DNA of 64,000 bases, from assembly GCF_030324495.1 (NCBI RefSeq), contig NZ_JACAGN010000003.1, forward strand, positions 186,001-250,000, given 5' to 3'. Below are positions 9,882 to 19,527 of this stretch, piece by piece (the first letter of the stretch is position 1; each line of letters begins with the position of its first letter). Source of the DNA: Myroides sp. 1354. Lineage in GTDB: Bacteria > Bacteroidota > Bacteroidia > Flavobacteriales > Flavobacteriaceae. A program made the position numbers and the translations under genes. Below the pieces are notes generated by a model. That model saw only the letters and a program-made list of their open reading frames with translations. It was not told the DNA's origin and did not search any database.

Positions 9882-11051
9882 TTATTTTACTACTTGAGCG
9901 ATAGCTTCAGTTTCTACTGCCTCTGTAACAACTTCTGTTTCAGCAGGAGCAGTAACTTCCTCTTCCTTAGCACCATTTTCAGCAGCTACTTGTTCTGCTA
10001 AAGTTGGCAACTCTTTTAACCAAGCCTTAAATTCTTCCTCTTTAGAAACTACAACTTTAATTTGCATGTTATAGTGAGAAGCTCCACAAATTTTGTTACA
10101 TAATAACAAGTAATCAAATGTATATGGATCTAAAGCTTCATGACCTTCAGCAACTAACTTTTGGCTTCTTTCCGCTCTAATATTATTAATATTATTCACT
10201 TTGCTAACAATTCCTTCACGAGTTCTCATGTCTTCTGTTGTAACACTAGGTACAAAAGCGAATTGAGTAACCATACCTGGAACACAGTTCATTTGCGCTC
10301 TAAAGTGAGGTAAATATGCTGAGTGTAAAACGTCTTGAGATCTAAATTTTAAAACAACTTTCTTTCCAACAGGTAAGTGAAGTTCTTTTGCCATTTTATC
10401 ATCTTGTGCGTTAGGGTCAGCCATATCCACACCAACTACGTTCACACCTTTAATAAAACGCACGTTAGCTTTTCCTAATGTATTGTCCTCACCAGAATAA
10501 CGAACATCCCATCCAAATTGTTTTGCATACACTTCGATGTTGATTACTTCTTCTTCTTGATCCACAAACATGATATCATTCCAAGCGAATAAACCGTAAA
10601 GGATTAAACCTGTTAAAGTAATTGTTGGGATGATTGTCCAAGCTGCTTCTAACTTATCATTATCAGAAAAATATCTCGCTTTTCTTCCTTTTACTCCACG
10701 TCCTTTAAATGCAAAGTAGTGCAATAAAAATTGAGTAACAATCTGAACGAAGAAAATTAATCCCATTGAAATCCACATTAGATTATCAACTGTTTTTCCG
10801 TGTTCTGATGCTGAATCACTCATTAAAGGGAAGCTTCCATATTCTACTAAACAAAAGATTGTAAAGATGTAGATGAAAGCTAAGAATGCGAAAACAATAT
10901 AACCGTGTACATTATTATCTTTCTCATTAGCTACTTGAGATGAATAGTCATTCGGGCCTGATCCTACTTGCGTTAGATCAAATATCTTAGTCAATTGCCA
11001 AATTGCAATTCCCAATAATACAACTATCGCTACTATTAATAAACTAGTCAT
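9882..11051 (-). CDS. coxB: Cytochrome c oxidase subunit II (CuA subunit)
   Basis: Subunit II takes electrons from cytochrome c or directly from alternative complex III through the binuclear CuA centre. The 389-residue protein has a first membrane segment at 1-22, two more around 50-70 and 90-115, a further hydrophobic stretch at about 145-160, and a periplasmic cupredoxin domain with the CuA ligands in CNKICGASHYNM near 315-330. A linker rich in Glu/Ala/Thr/Val ends the protein. No heme c motif (CxxCH) is present, so it is not of the fused caa3 type. It lies between actF (17 bp) and ctaD (27 bp). Confidence 0.95.
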   Translation of the reverse strand: MTSLLIVAIVVLLGIAIWQLTKIFDLTQVGSGPNDYSSQVANEKDNNVHGYIVFAFLAFIYIFTIFCLVEYGSFPLMSDSASEHGKTVDNLMWISMGLIFFVQIVTQFLLHYFAFKGRGVKGRKARYFSDNDKLEAAWTIIPTITLTGLILYGLFAWNDIMFVDQEEEVINIEVYAKQFGWDVRYSGEDNTLGKANVRFIKGVNVVGVDMADPNAQDDKMAKELHLPVGKKVVLKFRSQDVLHSAYLPHFRAQMNCVPGMVTQFAFVPSVTTEDMRTREGIVSKVNNINNIRAERSQKLVAEGHEALDPYTFDYLLLCNKICGASHYNMQIKVVVSKEEEFKAWLKELPTLAEQVAAENGAKEEEVTAPAETEVVTEAVETEAIAQVVK

Positions 11052-11068
11052 TGGTTTATTTTTAATTA

Positions 11069-12373
11069 TTAATAATGAAAATGTTTACTTTCTTCAATTA
11101 GCGGGTTGTTCTTAGCTAATAATGGAGCTTTAGAGATTGCTGTAAATCCAACATAGATAAATAATCCGATGAAGAACATTAACGCTGCAATTTCAGGAAC
11201 ACCGATAAACCAAGATCCACCAACTGTACCAGGACTGATCATAATAAAGAAGTCTAAATAGTGACCTACGATAATACAAGTACCAGCCATAACTACAATC
11301 CAAGATAAACGTTTGAAATCTGTATTGATTAACAATAATAATGGCAATACAAAGTTCAATACTAGCATTCCGAAGAATGGTAAGTTATACTCTTGAATTC
11401 TGAAGATAAAGTATGTAACCTCTTCTGGAATGTTTGAGTACCACTGTAACATGAATTGAGAGAACCAAAGATAAGTCCAGAAAATACTTAAACCAAACAT
11501 AAATTTAGCTAAATCGTGAATGTGACTTGTATTCACAAATTCTAGATATCCTTTACCTTTCAAATACAAAGTAGTAAACGCGATAGTAGTAATACCTGTT
11601 ACGAAGAAACTAGCAAATACATACCATCCAAATAAAGTACTGTACCAGTGTGTATCGATAGACATAATCCAGTCCCAAGATGCCATTGATTCAGTAACGA
11701 TAAAGAAAGCTAAGAAACCAGCAGATGCTTTGAACATTTTCTTGTGGAAAGTTAAGTCACCTGTTTCGTCTAATTTTAACGATTGCTTTCTCATATAGAT
11801 TCTATATAAGTTCCAACCACCTAAGAAGATAATTGCTCTTATAAAGAAGAAAGGAATATTTAAATATCCTGTTTTTCCTGCAATTAACGCATCGTGCTCA
11901 ACGATTGCGGGATCCATCCAAATGAATAGGTGGTTACCCCCAGCCGCACTAGCGATTAATAATAAGAAGAAAATAATAGAACCTGGCAAAAGGTAAGCCG
12001 TTAATCCTTCCATAACGCGGAAAAGAACTGGCGACCATCCTGCTGCTGCTGCGTAATTGATTCCGTAAAAGGCTAAAATCCCAAGAGAAACAAGCATTAC
12101 AAAAATACAAGCAACATATACAGCTGTCCAAGGTTTATTTTGCATCTGTGTTAGCACATGCTCTAAATGTTTTTGATGAGCATCGTGATCCGCTTCAGAC
12201 ACTTCACTGTGATCCGCGTGATGTCCACCATCATGGTGAGCTTGCTCATTTAAAATCTGCTCTACTTCAGCAGTTGTCTTTGGTGCACTGAAGAACCCAT
12301 ACGCAATCCCCACTAATCCTAGAACCATAAGGACTAACGCAAAGGTTTTCAAATTTTTTGATAATGTGTACAT
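11069..12373 (-). CDS. actF: Alternative complex III membrane subunit ActF
   Basis: ActF is a polytopic membrane subunit of the quinol:cytochrome c oxidoreductase (alternative complex III), related in fold to ActC. The 434-residue protein has about ten hydrophobic segments (for example 10-27, 84-104, 125-145, 215-235). A His-rich loop follows the first segment (HHDGGHHADH, about 46-55). It lies 31 bp after actE and 17 bp before coxB. Function is from family and position; no redox cofactor motif is seen, as expected. Confidence 0.92.
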   Translation of the reverse strand: MYTLSKNLKTFALVLMVLGLVGIAYGFFSAPKTTAEVEQILNEQAHHDGGHHADHSEVSEADHDAHQKHLEHVLTQMQNKPWTAVYVACIFVMLVSLGILAFYGINYAAAAGWSPVLFRVMEGLTAYLLPGSIIFFLLLIASAAGGNHLFIWMDPAIVEHDALIAGKTGYLNIPFFFIRAIIFLGGWNLYRIYMRKQSLKLDETGDLTFHKKMFKASAGFLAFFIVTESMASWDWIMSIDTHWYSTLFGWYVFASFFVTGITTIAFTTLYLKGKGYLEFVNTSHIHDLAKFMFGLSIFWTYLWFSQFMLQWYSNIPEEVTYFIFRIQEYNLPFFGMLVLNFVLPLLLLINTDFKRLSWIVVMAGTCIIVGHYLDFFIMISPGTVGGSWFIGVPEIAALMFFIGLFIYVGFTAISKAPLLAKNNPLIEESKHFHY

Positions 12374-12404
12374 ATCTAAACTTTCAACTAAGTTTTACAA
12401 TTTA

Positions 12405-12953
12405 TTATTCTGATTTCAATTTAAGCACATAATCAGTAACTAACCAACGCTCGTGTTGCGTCAATTGGTTTTTATGCGCACCCATTGAATTCAAACCATA
12501 AGTAATAACGTGGTAAATTCCTCCTTCTGTAAGTTCTCTATCATGATAGTTAGGAACCCCTAAGAATTTTTCTCTTTTTACCAAATTACCTTTTCCATCT
12601 CCTTTTGCACCGTGACAAACTGAGCAGTAAATTGCATACAACTCTTTACCTTTCTCTAAATCCTTTTCATCTGCAGTTAAGGGTGATTTTAAATGTAATC
12701 TCGCTTCTGCTAAACCTTCTGGAGTATTTGGATACTCTTCTGGTTGAAATCCACGAGGTACAGATCCTTCTGCAGGAAGTTGTCCTTCCTTACCATTTTT
12801 AAAAACAGTAGTCGGCACCTCAGAATATGTTTCATATGCTACAGATTCGTACATATTTGGCATAAACTGATAGTTAGGACGCTCTTTGTTAAAACAAGAC
12901 GTAGTCAAAACAGCTACACCCGCTAAAGTTACTATTTTATATATCGATTTCAT
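12405..12953 (-). CDS. actE: Alternative complex III monoheme cytochrome ActE
   Basis: ActE is the lipid-anchored monoheme c-type cytochrome of alternative complex III, thought to pass electrons toward the oxidase. The protein shows a lipoprotein signal ending LTTSC and one heme-binding motif CSVCH, followed by GAKGDGKGN and a later Met-containing loop (NSMGAHKNQL) that may give the distal ligand. The ATG at 12953 is chosen: it gives a normal signal peptide and starts 8 bp after the actD stop. A longer reading from TTG at 12971 would overlap actD and adds only six residues. Confidence 0.93.
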   Translation of the reverse strand: MKSIYKIVTLAGVAVLTTSCFNKERPNYQFMPNMYESVAYETYSEVPTTVFKNGKEGQLPAEGSVPRGFQPEEYPNTPEGLAEARLHLKSPLTADEKDLEKGKELYAIYCSVCHGAKGDGKGNLVKREKFLGVPNYHDRELTEGGIYHVITYGLNSMGAHKNQLTQHERWLVTDYVLKLKSE

Positions 12954-12960
12954 GCTACTA

Positions 12961-13482
12961 TTACTTTTCAATTACTTTAACTTCAACTGCTCCTGTACCT
13001 TTGAAGAATTCAATAGCAGTATCTTCGTCTCCTTTTAAAGCAACCTCCATTAAGAAATGGTCATCAGTTGTTCTTACATCAGGGTTCTCAGCCGATTTGA
13101 ATGGCCATAATTTACTTCTAAAGAAGAAAGTTAACACCATTAAGTGGGCAGAAAACAACACAGTCATCTCAAACATAATAGGCACGAATGACGGCATATT
13201 TTGGATAAAACTAAAGCTTGGTTTACCTCCAATATCTTGTGGCCAATCGACAATCATAATGAAATACATCATGCTTGTACCAAATGCTAAACCTACTAAA
13301 CCGTATAAGAATGCACAAATAGCTAATCTAGTTGGTTTTAATCCCATCGCCTTATCTAGTCCGTGAACTGGGAAAGGCGTATATATCTCTTCAATGTGAT
13401 GGTGAGCAGATCTTGTTTCTTTAACTGCATCTAACAACACATCATCATCATTGTATATTGCGTGAATAAACTTATTACTCAT
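12961..13482 (-). CDS. actD: Alternative complex III subunit ActD (DUF3341)
   Basis: ActD is a small membrane subunit of alternative complex III. The 173-residue protein has a cytoplasmic N-terminus with TPFPVHGLDKAMGL, the DUF3341 hallmark, then two membrane segments at about 56-80 and 98-120. It starts 6 bp after actC. No cofactor motif is visible; assignment rests on the hallmark and the strict gene order. Confidence 0.94.
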   Translation of the reverse strand: MSNKFIHAIYNDDDVLLDAVKETRSAHHHIEEIYTPFPVHGLDKAMGLKPTRLAICAFLYGLVGLAFGTSMMYFIMIVDWPQDIGGKPSFSFIQNMPSFVPIMFEMTVLFSAHLMVLTFFFRSKLWPFKSAENPDVRTTDDHFLMEVALKGDEDTAIEFFKGTGAVEVKVIEK

Positions 13483-13488
13483 AACGAA

Positions 13489-14898
13489 TTAGTGATTTAA
13501 TGATTGATGACCTTCTTTACTATCTCTTTCTTTTTTGTAGTATTCACCTGATGATTTCAAGATTGTTTTCACCTCTGCTTGTGCAATTACAGGGAAGCTT
13601 CTTGAATACAACAAGAATAATACGAAGAAGAAACCGATTGTTCCAATATAAATACCAGCATCAACAAAAGTTGGTTGGAACATAGTCCAAGATGATGGTA
13701 AGTAATCTCTGTGTAACGATGTAACGATAATTACGAAACGCTCGAACCACATCCCTACGTTTACCACGATTGAGATAATAAACGAAGCCAAGATGTTTGT
13801 TCTAATTTTCTTCACCCACATTACTTGTGGAGAAATTACGTTACATGTCATCATCAACCAGTATGACCACCAGTATGGACCAGAAGCACGGTTTAAGAAA
13901 GCGTATTGTTCATACTCTACTCCTGAATACCAAGCTACCCATAACTCCGTGATATAAGCAACCCCAACCACAGAACCTGTAATCATTACGATGATGTTCA
14001 TCAACTCAATGTGTTGAACCGTAATATAATCTTCTAGGTTAGATACTTTTCTCATGATGATTAACAACGTATTTACCATGGCGAATCCAGAGAAGATTGC
14101 ACCCGCAACGAAGTACGGAGGTAAAATTGTTGTATGCCATCCTGGAATCACTGAAGTAGCAAAGTCAAAAGATACAATCGTGTGTACAGAAAGTACAAGT
14201 GGAGTAGCTAAACCAGCTAATACTAAGTGAACTTCCTCAAAACGTTGCCAGTCTTTTGCTCTTCCAGACCAACCGAAAGATAAGATTGAATAAACTCTTT
14301 TTGTAAATGGGGTGATAGCTCTATCACGTAACATAGCGAAGTCAGGAAGTAAACCAGTCCACCAGAAAACTAATGATACTGATAAATACGTAGAAATCGC
14401 GAATACGTCCCATAATAGTGGTGAGTTAAAGTTTACCCATAACGAACCGAATTGGTTTGGAATAGGTAATACCCAGTATGCTAACCATGGGCGACCCATA
14501 TGTATAATAGGGAATAAACCAGCCTGAACTACTGAGAAAATTGTCATGGCCTCAGCAGAACGGTTAATAGCCATTCTCCATTTTTGTCTAAATAATAATA
14601 ATACAGCAGAAATTAATGTACCAGCGTGCCCGATACCAACCCACCAAACGAAATTGGTAATATCCCAAGCCCATCCAACGGTTTTATTTAATCCCCAAGT
14701 ACCTATACCTGTTCCTACAGTGTAAGCCATACAGCCTACACCCCATAAGAACGCTAATAAAGCAATAGCGAATACTCTCCACCATAATTTATTTGCTCGT
14801 CCTTCAACAGGTCTAGCCACATCCACAGTTATATCGTGGTAAGATTTCTTACCGATAACTAAAGGTTTTCTAATGGGTGCTTCGTAATGTGACGACAT
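13489..14898 (-). CDS. actC: Alternative complex III membrane subunit ActC (NrfD family)
   Basis: ActC is the large NrfD/PsrC-like membrane subunit that forms the quinol-binding site beside ActB in alternative complex III. The 469-residue protein contains about ten membrane segments, and typical stretches such as WWVGIGHAGTLISAVLLL, FPIIHMGRPWL and VLSVHTIVSFDFA. It ends with a charged cytoplasmic tail (YKKERDSKEGHQS). It follows actB after 40 bp and precedes actD by 6 bp. Confidence 0.95.
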   Translation of the reverse strand: MSSHYEAPIRKPLVIGKKSYHDITVDVARPVEGRANKLWWRVFAIALLAFLWGVGCMAYTVGTGIGTWGLNKTVGWAWDITNFVWWVGIGHAGTLISAVLLLFRQKWRMAINRSAEAMTIFSVVQAGLFPIIHMGRPWLAYWVLPIPNQFGSLWVNFNSPLLWDVFAISTYLSVSLVFWWTGLLPDFAMLRDRAITPFTKRVYSILSFGWSGRAKDWQRFEEVHLVLAGLATPLVLSVHTIVSFDFATSVIPGWHTTILPPYFVAGAIFSGFAMVNTLLIIMRKVSNLEDYITVQHIELMNIIVMITGSVVGVAYITELWVAWYSGVEYEQYAFLNRASGPYWWSYWLMMTCNVISPQVMWVKKIRTNILASFIISIVVNVGMWFERFVIIVTSLHRDYLPSSWTMFQPTFVDAGIYIGTIGFFFVLFLLYSRSFPVIAQAEVKTILKSSGEYYKKERDSKEGHQSLNH

Positions 14899-14938
14899 AA
14901 TCCTTTATATGTTTCTTTAATTAATAATTCTTTTTAAA

Positions 14939-17900
14939 CTAGATATTTCTAACCTTAACGTGATAGAATACATTTGGTTTTGTACCAATGTGCTCTAACA
15001 AGTGGTATTTTCTATCTGATTCAGCTAATTTAGTAATTTCTGATTCTTTTTCATTTACATCTCCAAACACCATAGCTCCACTTGAACATGCTGCAGAACA
15101 AGCAGTTTCGAATTCGTTAGGACGAACCGCTCTACCTTCATTCTTCGCTTTCAAGATTGTTGCTTGTGTCATTTGGATACACAATGAACATTTCTCCATT
15201 ACCCCTCTTGAACGAACTACAACGTCTGGATTCAATACCATACGTCCTAAATCATCATTCATGTGGAAATCGAACTCATCATTTTGAGCATATAAGAACC
15301 AGTTGAAACGTCTTACCTTATAAGGACAGTTGTTTGCACAATATCTAGTTCCAACACAACGGTTATAAGCCATATGGTTTTGACCTTGGCGTCCGTGTGA
15401 AGTAGCCGCTACTGGACATACTGTCTCACAAGGTGCGTGATTACAGTGCTGACACATTACAGGTTGGAATACAACTTGTGGGTTATCTGCAGGGTGCTCT
15501 AATTCAATATAAGCAGAACGAGCTTCTGAGAAACCTTTAGCTGTAACCTTTTTATCTACGTCTGCAGCAAACGTATCTTCTGATGAATAGTATCTATCAA
15601 TACGCAACCAGTGCATATCTCTACTTCTTCTTACCTCAGACTTACCTACTACAGGTACGTTGTTTTCAGCGTGACATGCGATAACACATGCTCCACATCC
15701 TGTACAAGCATTTAAATCAATTGACAAGTTGAAGTGGTGACCTACTGTACGATCGAATGACTCCCAAATATCAATAGATGCAGCTCTTACTTCTTGGTGA
15801 TCGTAAGAAACCATTGGGAAAACATTCCACTCTTCAGCATCTTTTGAATTGAAAATTTCTAATGTAGTATCTTTAACAATATCCCCTCTACTCATCAAAG
15901 TGTTTTGTAACTGAACACAAGCAAACTCATGGTTTCCTGATGCCTTAGCTACAGTAACATTTTGAACGTTTTCGAAGTTGTGATATAAAGTGTAAGCATT
16001 AACACCTACTTGCATATCTTCTTTCAAGCTTGCTTTTCTTCCGTAACCGAAAGCTAAACCAACTGTTCCAGGCGCTTGTCCCGGTTGAATTAATGCAGGT
16101 ACATTTTCCAATGTTACACCATTTGCAGTAATTGTAACATAGCTACCATCTAATCCTCCGTTTGCTACGTGGAAGTTTTCAATTCCAAAAGCCTCAGCAT
16201 CCGCACGAGAAATAGTTAAGTAGTTATCCCATGATACACGTGTGATTGGATCTGGAAACTCTTGCAACCAAGGGTTGTTTGCTTGTTGACCATCTCCCAT
16301 CCCTGTTTTAGTATACAATACTAATTCAAGTCCTTCCCCTTTTTTCGCTTTGCTCAATGCAGAAACAGCAGAAGAGAAATCAGCAGTAGCTGACACTTTT
16401 GCGTTTTCACCTGATACAGCAAAACCATCGTGAACCAATTGATTCCAAGTTAATCCAGAAACATAAGAAGCACTTGTTGATTTGATATAGTCATAATACG
16501 CTGTATTATTTCCATTCCACAACAATAAAGCCTCTTGGAACTGTCTTGTATCAAATAAAGGTCTGATAGTAGGTTGTGTAACTGAATAGTGACCTTTTTT
16601 AATCATCACGTCACCCCAAGCCTCTAAATAATGAGGAGCAGCAGCTGCGATTGTAGCCTCTAAAGCAGTTTCGTCTTCTTTCATTGAGAAGCTCACTGAA
16701 GTTTTCACTTTCTTCAATCCTTCAACGAAAGCAGCACTATTTGCTAAAGTATATACTGGGTTAATTCCAGACATAATTAACGTGTGAACTTTACCTGCGT
16801 TCATCTCTTTAATTAACTCCGTAACTTTTGCAGCATTACCTTGTCTTACGTATTTTGTTTGTTCTGGCATGAAAGCCTCTGATTGCAATGCTTCGTTAAT
16901 TGCAAAAACAACTAATTGTGCATTTACATCGTCTAAACCTGTCACAACAACTCCTTTTGAACCTGCTGCTTTAACTTGTTTAGCTGCTTTATTGATTGCT
17001 TCGTCGTACGCTGTATTCGCAGAAGAAACTGATCCTCCAACGATTGCATTATACAACTTCACTAATGCTGCTTTTTGATCAGCAACAGATAATGGAAGGC
17101 GAACGTCAGCATTAGCACCAGAAAGACTCATATTAGCTTCAATCTGAATGTGCTTAGACATTACACCGTTTTTAGGAATACGATTTTGCGCATAAGCTGA
17201 ATCGTATCCTCCACCTTGCCAATCTCCTAAGATATCAGCACCAACAGAAACGATTACACTTGCTTTACCGAAATCGTAATCAGCCAATCCGCGTTTTCCG
17301 TATGCTTGTTCATAAGCATCTGCAGCAGCAGAAGATGATACCGCATCGTATACTACGTGTTTAGCGTTTGGATAAGTTTCGATAAACTCACCGATTAATT
17401 TATCAGTAGAAGGACTTGCCATTGTATTAGTCAACAACACAACACTTCCTCCTGTTGCTTTAGCATCTTGTAAACTTGCTCTTACCTTAGCATCTACATC
17501 ATCCCAAGAAGCATTTTTCCCTTCAATTTTTGGCGCTTTTAATCGCAAGCTATCATACATCGAAAGTACAGATGCATGCACACGTGCGTTTGCACCAGAA
17601 TATGCATTTGCAAGTTTGTTATTATCAATTTTGATTGGACGACCCTCACGAGTCTTAACCAAAACATTCACAAAATCAAAACCATCAGCGATTGTAGTCG
17701 CATAGTAGTCTGCAATTCCAGGGATAATCTCCTCTGGTTGAACCACGTAAGGGATTGATTTTATTACTGGCCCTTCACAGGCAGCCAATGTAGCTGCAGC
17801 TGTTGAAAAACCAACATATTTCAAAAAGTCTCGACGAGTTGTTGAAGAAGAAGACAATTTGTTTTTGTCTCCAAGAAATTCATCTGTAGGAATTTCCTCA

Positions 17901-17989
17901 ACAAACTCATTGTTTCTTAGCGTCTCAACAATAGAACTATTATCATTCAGCTCTTCAACACTTTTCCAGTATTTTTTGTTTGATGCCAT
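14939..17989 (-). CDS. actB: Alternative complex III iron-sulfur subunit ActB
   Basis: ActB is a fusion of a molybdopterin-oxidoreductase-like domain, which in this family carries no molybdenum, with an iron-sulfur domain holding several clusters. The 1016-residue protein starts with a cytoplasmic-looking stretch and then a twin-arginine signal (TTRRDFLKYVGF, 50-61) with a Cys at 71 that may be lipidated. The C-terminal quarter contains the ferredoxin Cys sets CTGCGACVIACH, CQHCNHAPCETVCP, CVGTRYCANNCP and CSLC. Such TAT-variant signals are typical of Bacteroidota ActB. It lies 37 bp after actA and 40 bp before actC. Confidence 0.96.
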   Translation of the reverse strand: MASNKKYWKSVEELNDNSSIVETLRNNEFVEEIPTDEFLGDKNKLSSSSTTRRDFLKYVGFSTAAATLAACEGPVIKSIPYVVQPEEIIPGIADYYATTIADGFDFVNVLVKTREGRPIKIDNNKLANAYSGANARVHASVLSMYDSLRLKAPKIEGKNASWDDVDAKVRASLQDAKATGGSVVLLTNTMASPSTDKLIGEFIETYPNAKHVVYDAVSSSAAADAYEQAYGKRGLADYDFGKASVIVSVGADILGDWQGGGYDSAYAQNRIPKNGVMSKHIQIEANMSLSGANADVRLPLSVADQKAALVKLYNAIVGGSVSSANTAYDEAINKAAKQVKAAGSKGVVVTGLDDVNAQLVVFAINEALQSEAFMPEQTKYVRQGNAAKVTELIKEMNAGKVHTLIMSGINPVYTLANSAAFVEGLKKVKTSVSFSMKEDETALEATIAAAAPHYLEAWGDVMIKKGHYSVTQPTIRPLFDTRQFQEALLLWNGNNTAYYDYIKSTSASYVSGLTWNQLVHDGFAVSGENAKVSATADFSSAVSALSKAKKGEGLELVLYTKTGMGDGQQANNPWLQEFPDPITRVSWDNYLTISRADAEAFGIENFHVANGGLDGSYVTITANGVTLENVPALIQPGQAPGTVGLAFGYGRKASLKEDMQVGVNAYTLYHNFENVQNVTVAKASGNHEFACVQLQNTLMSRGDIVKDTTLEIFNSKDAEEWNVFPMVSYDHQEVRAASIDIWESFDRTVGHHFNLSIDLNACTGCGACVIACHAENNVPVVGKSEVRRSRDMHWLRIDRYYSSEDTFAADVDKKVTAKGFSEARSAYIELEHPADNPQVVFQPVMCQHCNHAPCETVCPVAATSHGRQGQNHMAYNRCVGTRYCANNCPYKVRRFNWFLYAQNDEFDFHMNDDLGRMVLNPDVVVRSRGVMEKCSLCIQMTQATILKAKNEGRAVRPNEFETACSAACSSGAMVFGDVNEKESEITKLAESDRKYHLLEHIGTKPNVFYHVKVRNI

Positions 17990-18026
17990 TGTATATAAAT
18001 ATTAGCTTCTTATTCTTAAATAATTC

Positions 18027-19307
18027 TTAATAGTGACATTTACCACACTCAAGTCCTCCCATTTGAGCAACTGTCAATTTCTCTACTCCGTACTTGTTAG
18101 CAAGTTCTTCGTGGATTTTCGCGTAGTAAGCATTGTCTTTCAACTTAACATCCGTTTTTCTGTGACAGTCAATACACCATCCCATAGTCAATGGAGAATG
18201 TTGTCTCATGATTTCCATTTCTTCAACTGGTCCGTGACAAGTTTGACATTCTAAACCAGCAACATTTACGTGTTGTGAGTGGTTGTAGTAAACGAAATCA
18301 GGTAAATTATGAATACGAACCCATTTTACAGGCTTCTCTTTACCAGTATATTTTTGAGCAGCAGGATCCCATCCAACAGCATCATATAACTTTTGTATCT
18401 CAGCCGTGTAAAACTCTGGCGTGTATTTTCCATAATCTGTTCCAGCATCACCTGTAAACTCGCTGATGTTTTTATGACAGTTCATACAAACATTTAATGA
18501 AGGAATACCTGAAGTTTTACTCGATCTTGCAGATGAGTGACAGTATTTACAATCGATACCGTTATCTCCTGCGTGAATTTTGTGTGAGAAGTGAATTGGT
18601 TGAACTGGCTCATACCCTTTATCTACTCCAATTTGCATCATATATCCGTAAGCGAAATACGATCCAATTAGAACAAATACAATTGTAGAACAAATCACTA
18701 AGAATTGGTTTTTCACAAACGCTTTCCAAACTGGAACTGTTTGACGAACTTCTTCTGTTAAACCATTTGCTTCAACAACTTTATTCAATACTTTTTTAAC
18801 AAGGAAAAGCATCGTTACCAACAATAACAATACTACTACTAATGCTCCTAATACAATCATATTAGAAACTGCATCTCCACCACCTTGTCCCTGAGCACCG
18901 TCTGTACTTGCAGTAGCAGCTGGAGCTTCAGCTTTTGGTTCAGATACATACGCCAAAATATCGTCAATATTTTGGTCAGATAAACCTGGGAAGTCGTTCA
19001 TCACAACTTTGTTCCACTCGTTGAACAGTTTTACTGCACGAGCGTCACCAGATTTAATCAAAGATGAACTACTTTTAATCCACTTGTGTAGCCATTCTAC
19101 ATCCCCCTCGTGACGTTCAACAACTCCACGCAATGCAGGTCCTGTAGAAGCTCCGTCCAACTTGTGACATGCCGCACAGTTAGAATTAAACAATTCCTTA
19201 CCTTTTGCTGCGTCCTGAGCAAACGAAATTGTAGAAAACGATAGCATTAATGCTAAACAAAAGAATAAAATCTTTGAAAACGAATTATGGTTACCCACTT
19301 TTTTCAT
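18027..19307 (-). CDS. actA: Alternative complex III multiheme cytochrome ActA with N-terminal monoheme domain
   Basis: ActA is the multiheme cytochrome subunit of alternative complex III. Six CxxCH motifs are visible: CAACH in an N-terminal class-I cytochrome domain after the signal peptide, then CKYCH, CMNCH, CQTCH, CIDCH and CGKCH in the C-terminal part. A membrane segment lies between the two parts (about 150-180), with another after it. The five-heme part is normal ActA; the N-terminal monoheme domain is a fusion. The ATG at 19307 is preferred (MKKVGNHNS, then a signal ending SFAQ); a start at 19355 would put 16 residues before a normal signal peptide. It opens the operon. Confidence 0.94.
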   Translation of the reverse strand: MKKVGNHNSFSKILFFCLALMLSFSTISFAQDAAKGKELFNSNCAACHKLDGASTGPALRGVVERHEGDVEWLHKWIKSSSSLIKSGDARAVKLFNEWNKVVMNDFPGLSDQNIDDILAYVSEPKAEAPAATASTDGAQGQGGGDAVSNMIVLGALVVVLLLLVTMLFLVKKVLNKVVEANGLTEEVRQTVPVWKAFVKNQFLVICSTIVFVLIGSYFAYGYMMQIGVDKGYEPVQPIHFSHKIHAGDNGIDCKYCHSSARSSKTSGIPSLNVCMNCHKNISEFTGDAGTDYGKYTPEFYTAEIQKLYDAVGWDPAAQKYTGKEKPVKWVRIHNLPDFVYYNHSQHVNVAGLECQTCHGPVEEMEIMRQHSPLTMGWCIDCHRKTDVKLKDNAYYAKIHEELANKYGVEKLTVAQMGGLECGKCHY

Positions 19308-19396
19308 AGTTATAAATTGATTTTCAACTAAACTTGGTCTTTCTAATAATAGCAATAATCAACTATTATTCAATACACCTTATTTACAAACTCCGA

Positions 19397-19404
19397 CAAA
19401 AATA
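19397..19404 (-). promoter_or_regulatory. Candidate -7 element of the act-cox operon
   Basis: Minus-strand TATTTTTG fits TAnnTTTG, 90 bases upstream of the actA ATG. No clear -33 TTG at standard spacing. It is the best match in the gap before this operon. Confidence 0.4.
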
Positions 19405-19501
19405 CAATTTATGCATAACTCTTAAAACCTTTAACGACCTTAATCTTTAATTTATACGCGTTCTAAATAAAGGCTTCCCACGCAATTTTCAAGAATAATT
19501 G

Positions 19502-19509
19502 TAAATTTG
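19502..19509 (+). promoter_or_regulatory. Candidate -7 element for the SPOR gene
   Basis: TAAATTTG fits TAnnTTTG, 18 bases upstream of the ATG at 19528; no -33 TTG at the right distance. Confidence 0.45.
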
Positions 19510-19527
19510 CTTCAAATACATTTCATT

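Noticed and set aside
12954..12971. Longer actE reading from TTG at 12971
   Set aside because: Would overlap actD and use TTG although an ATG at 12953 gives a normal lipoprotein signal.
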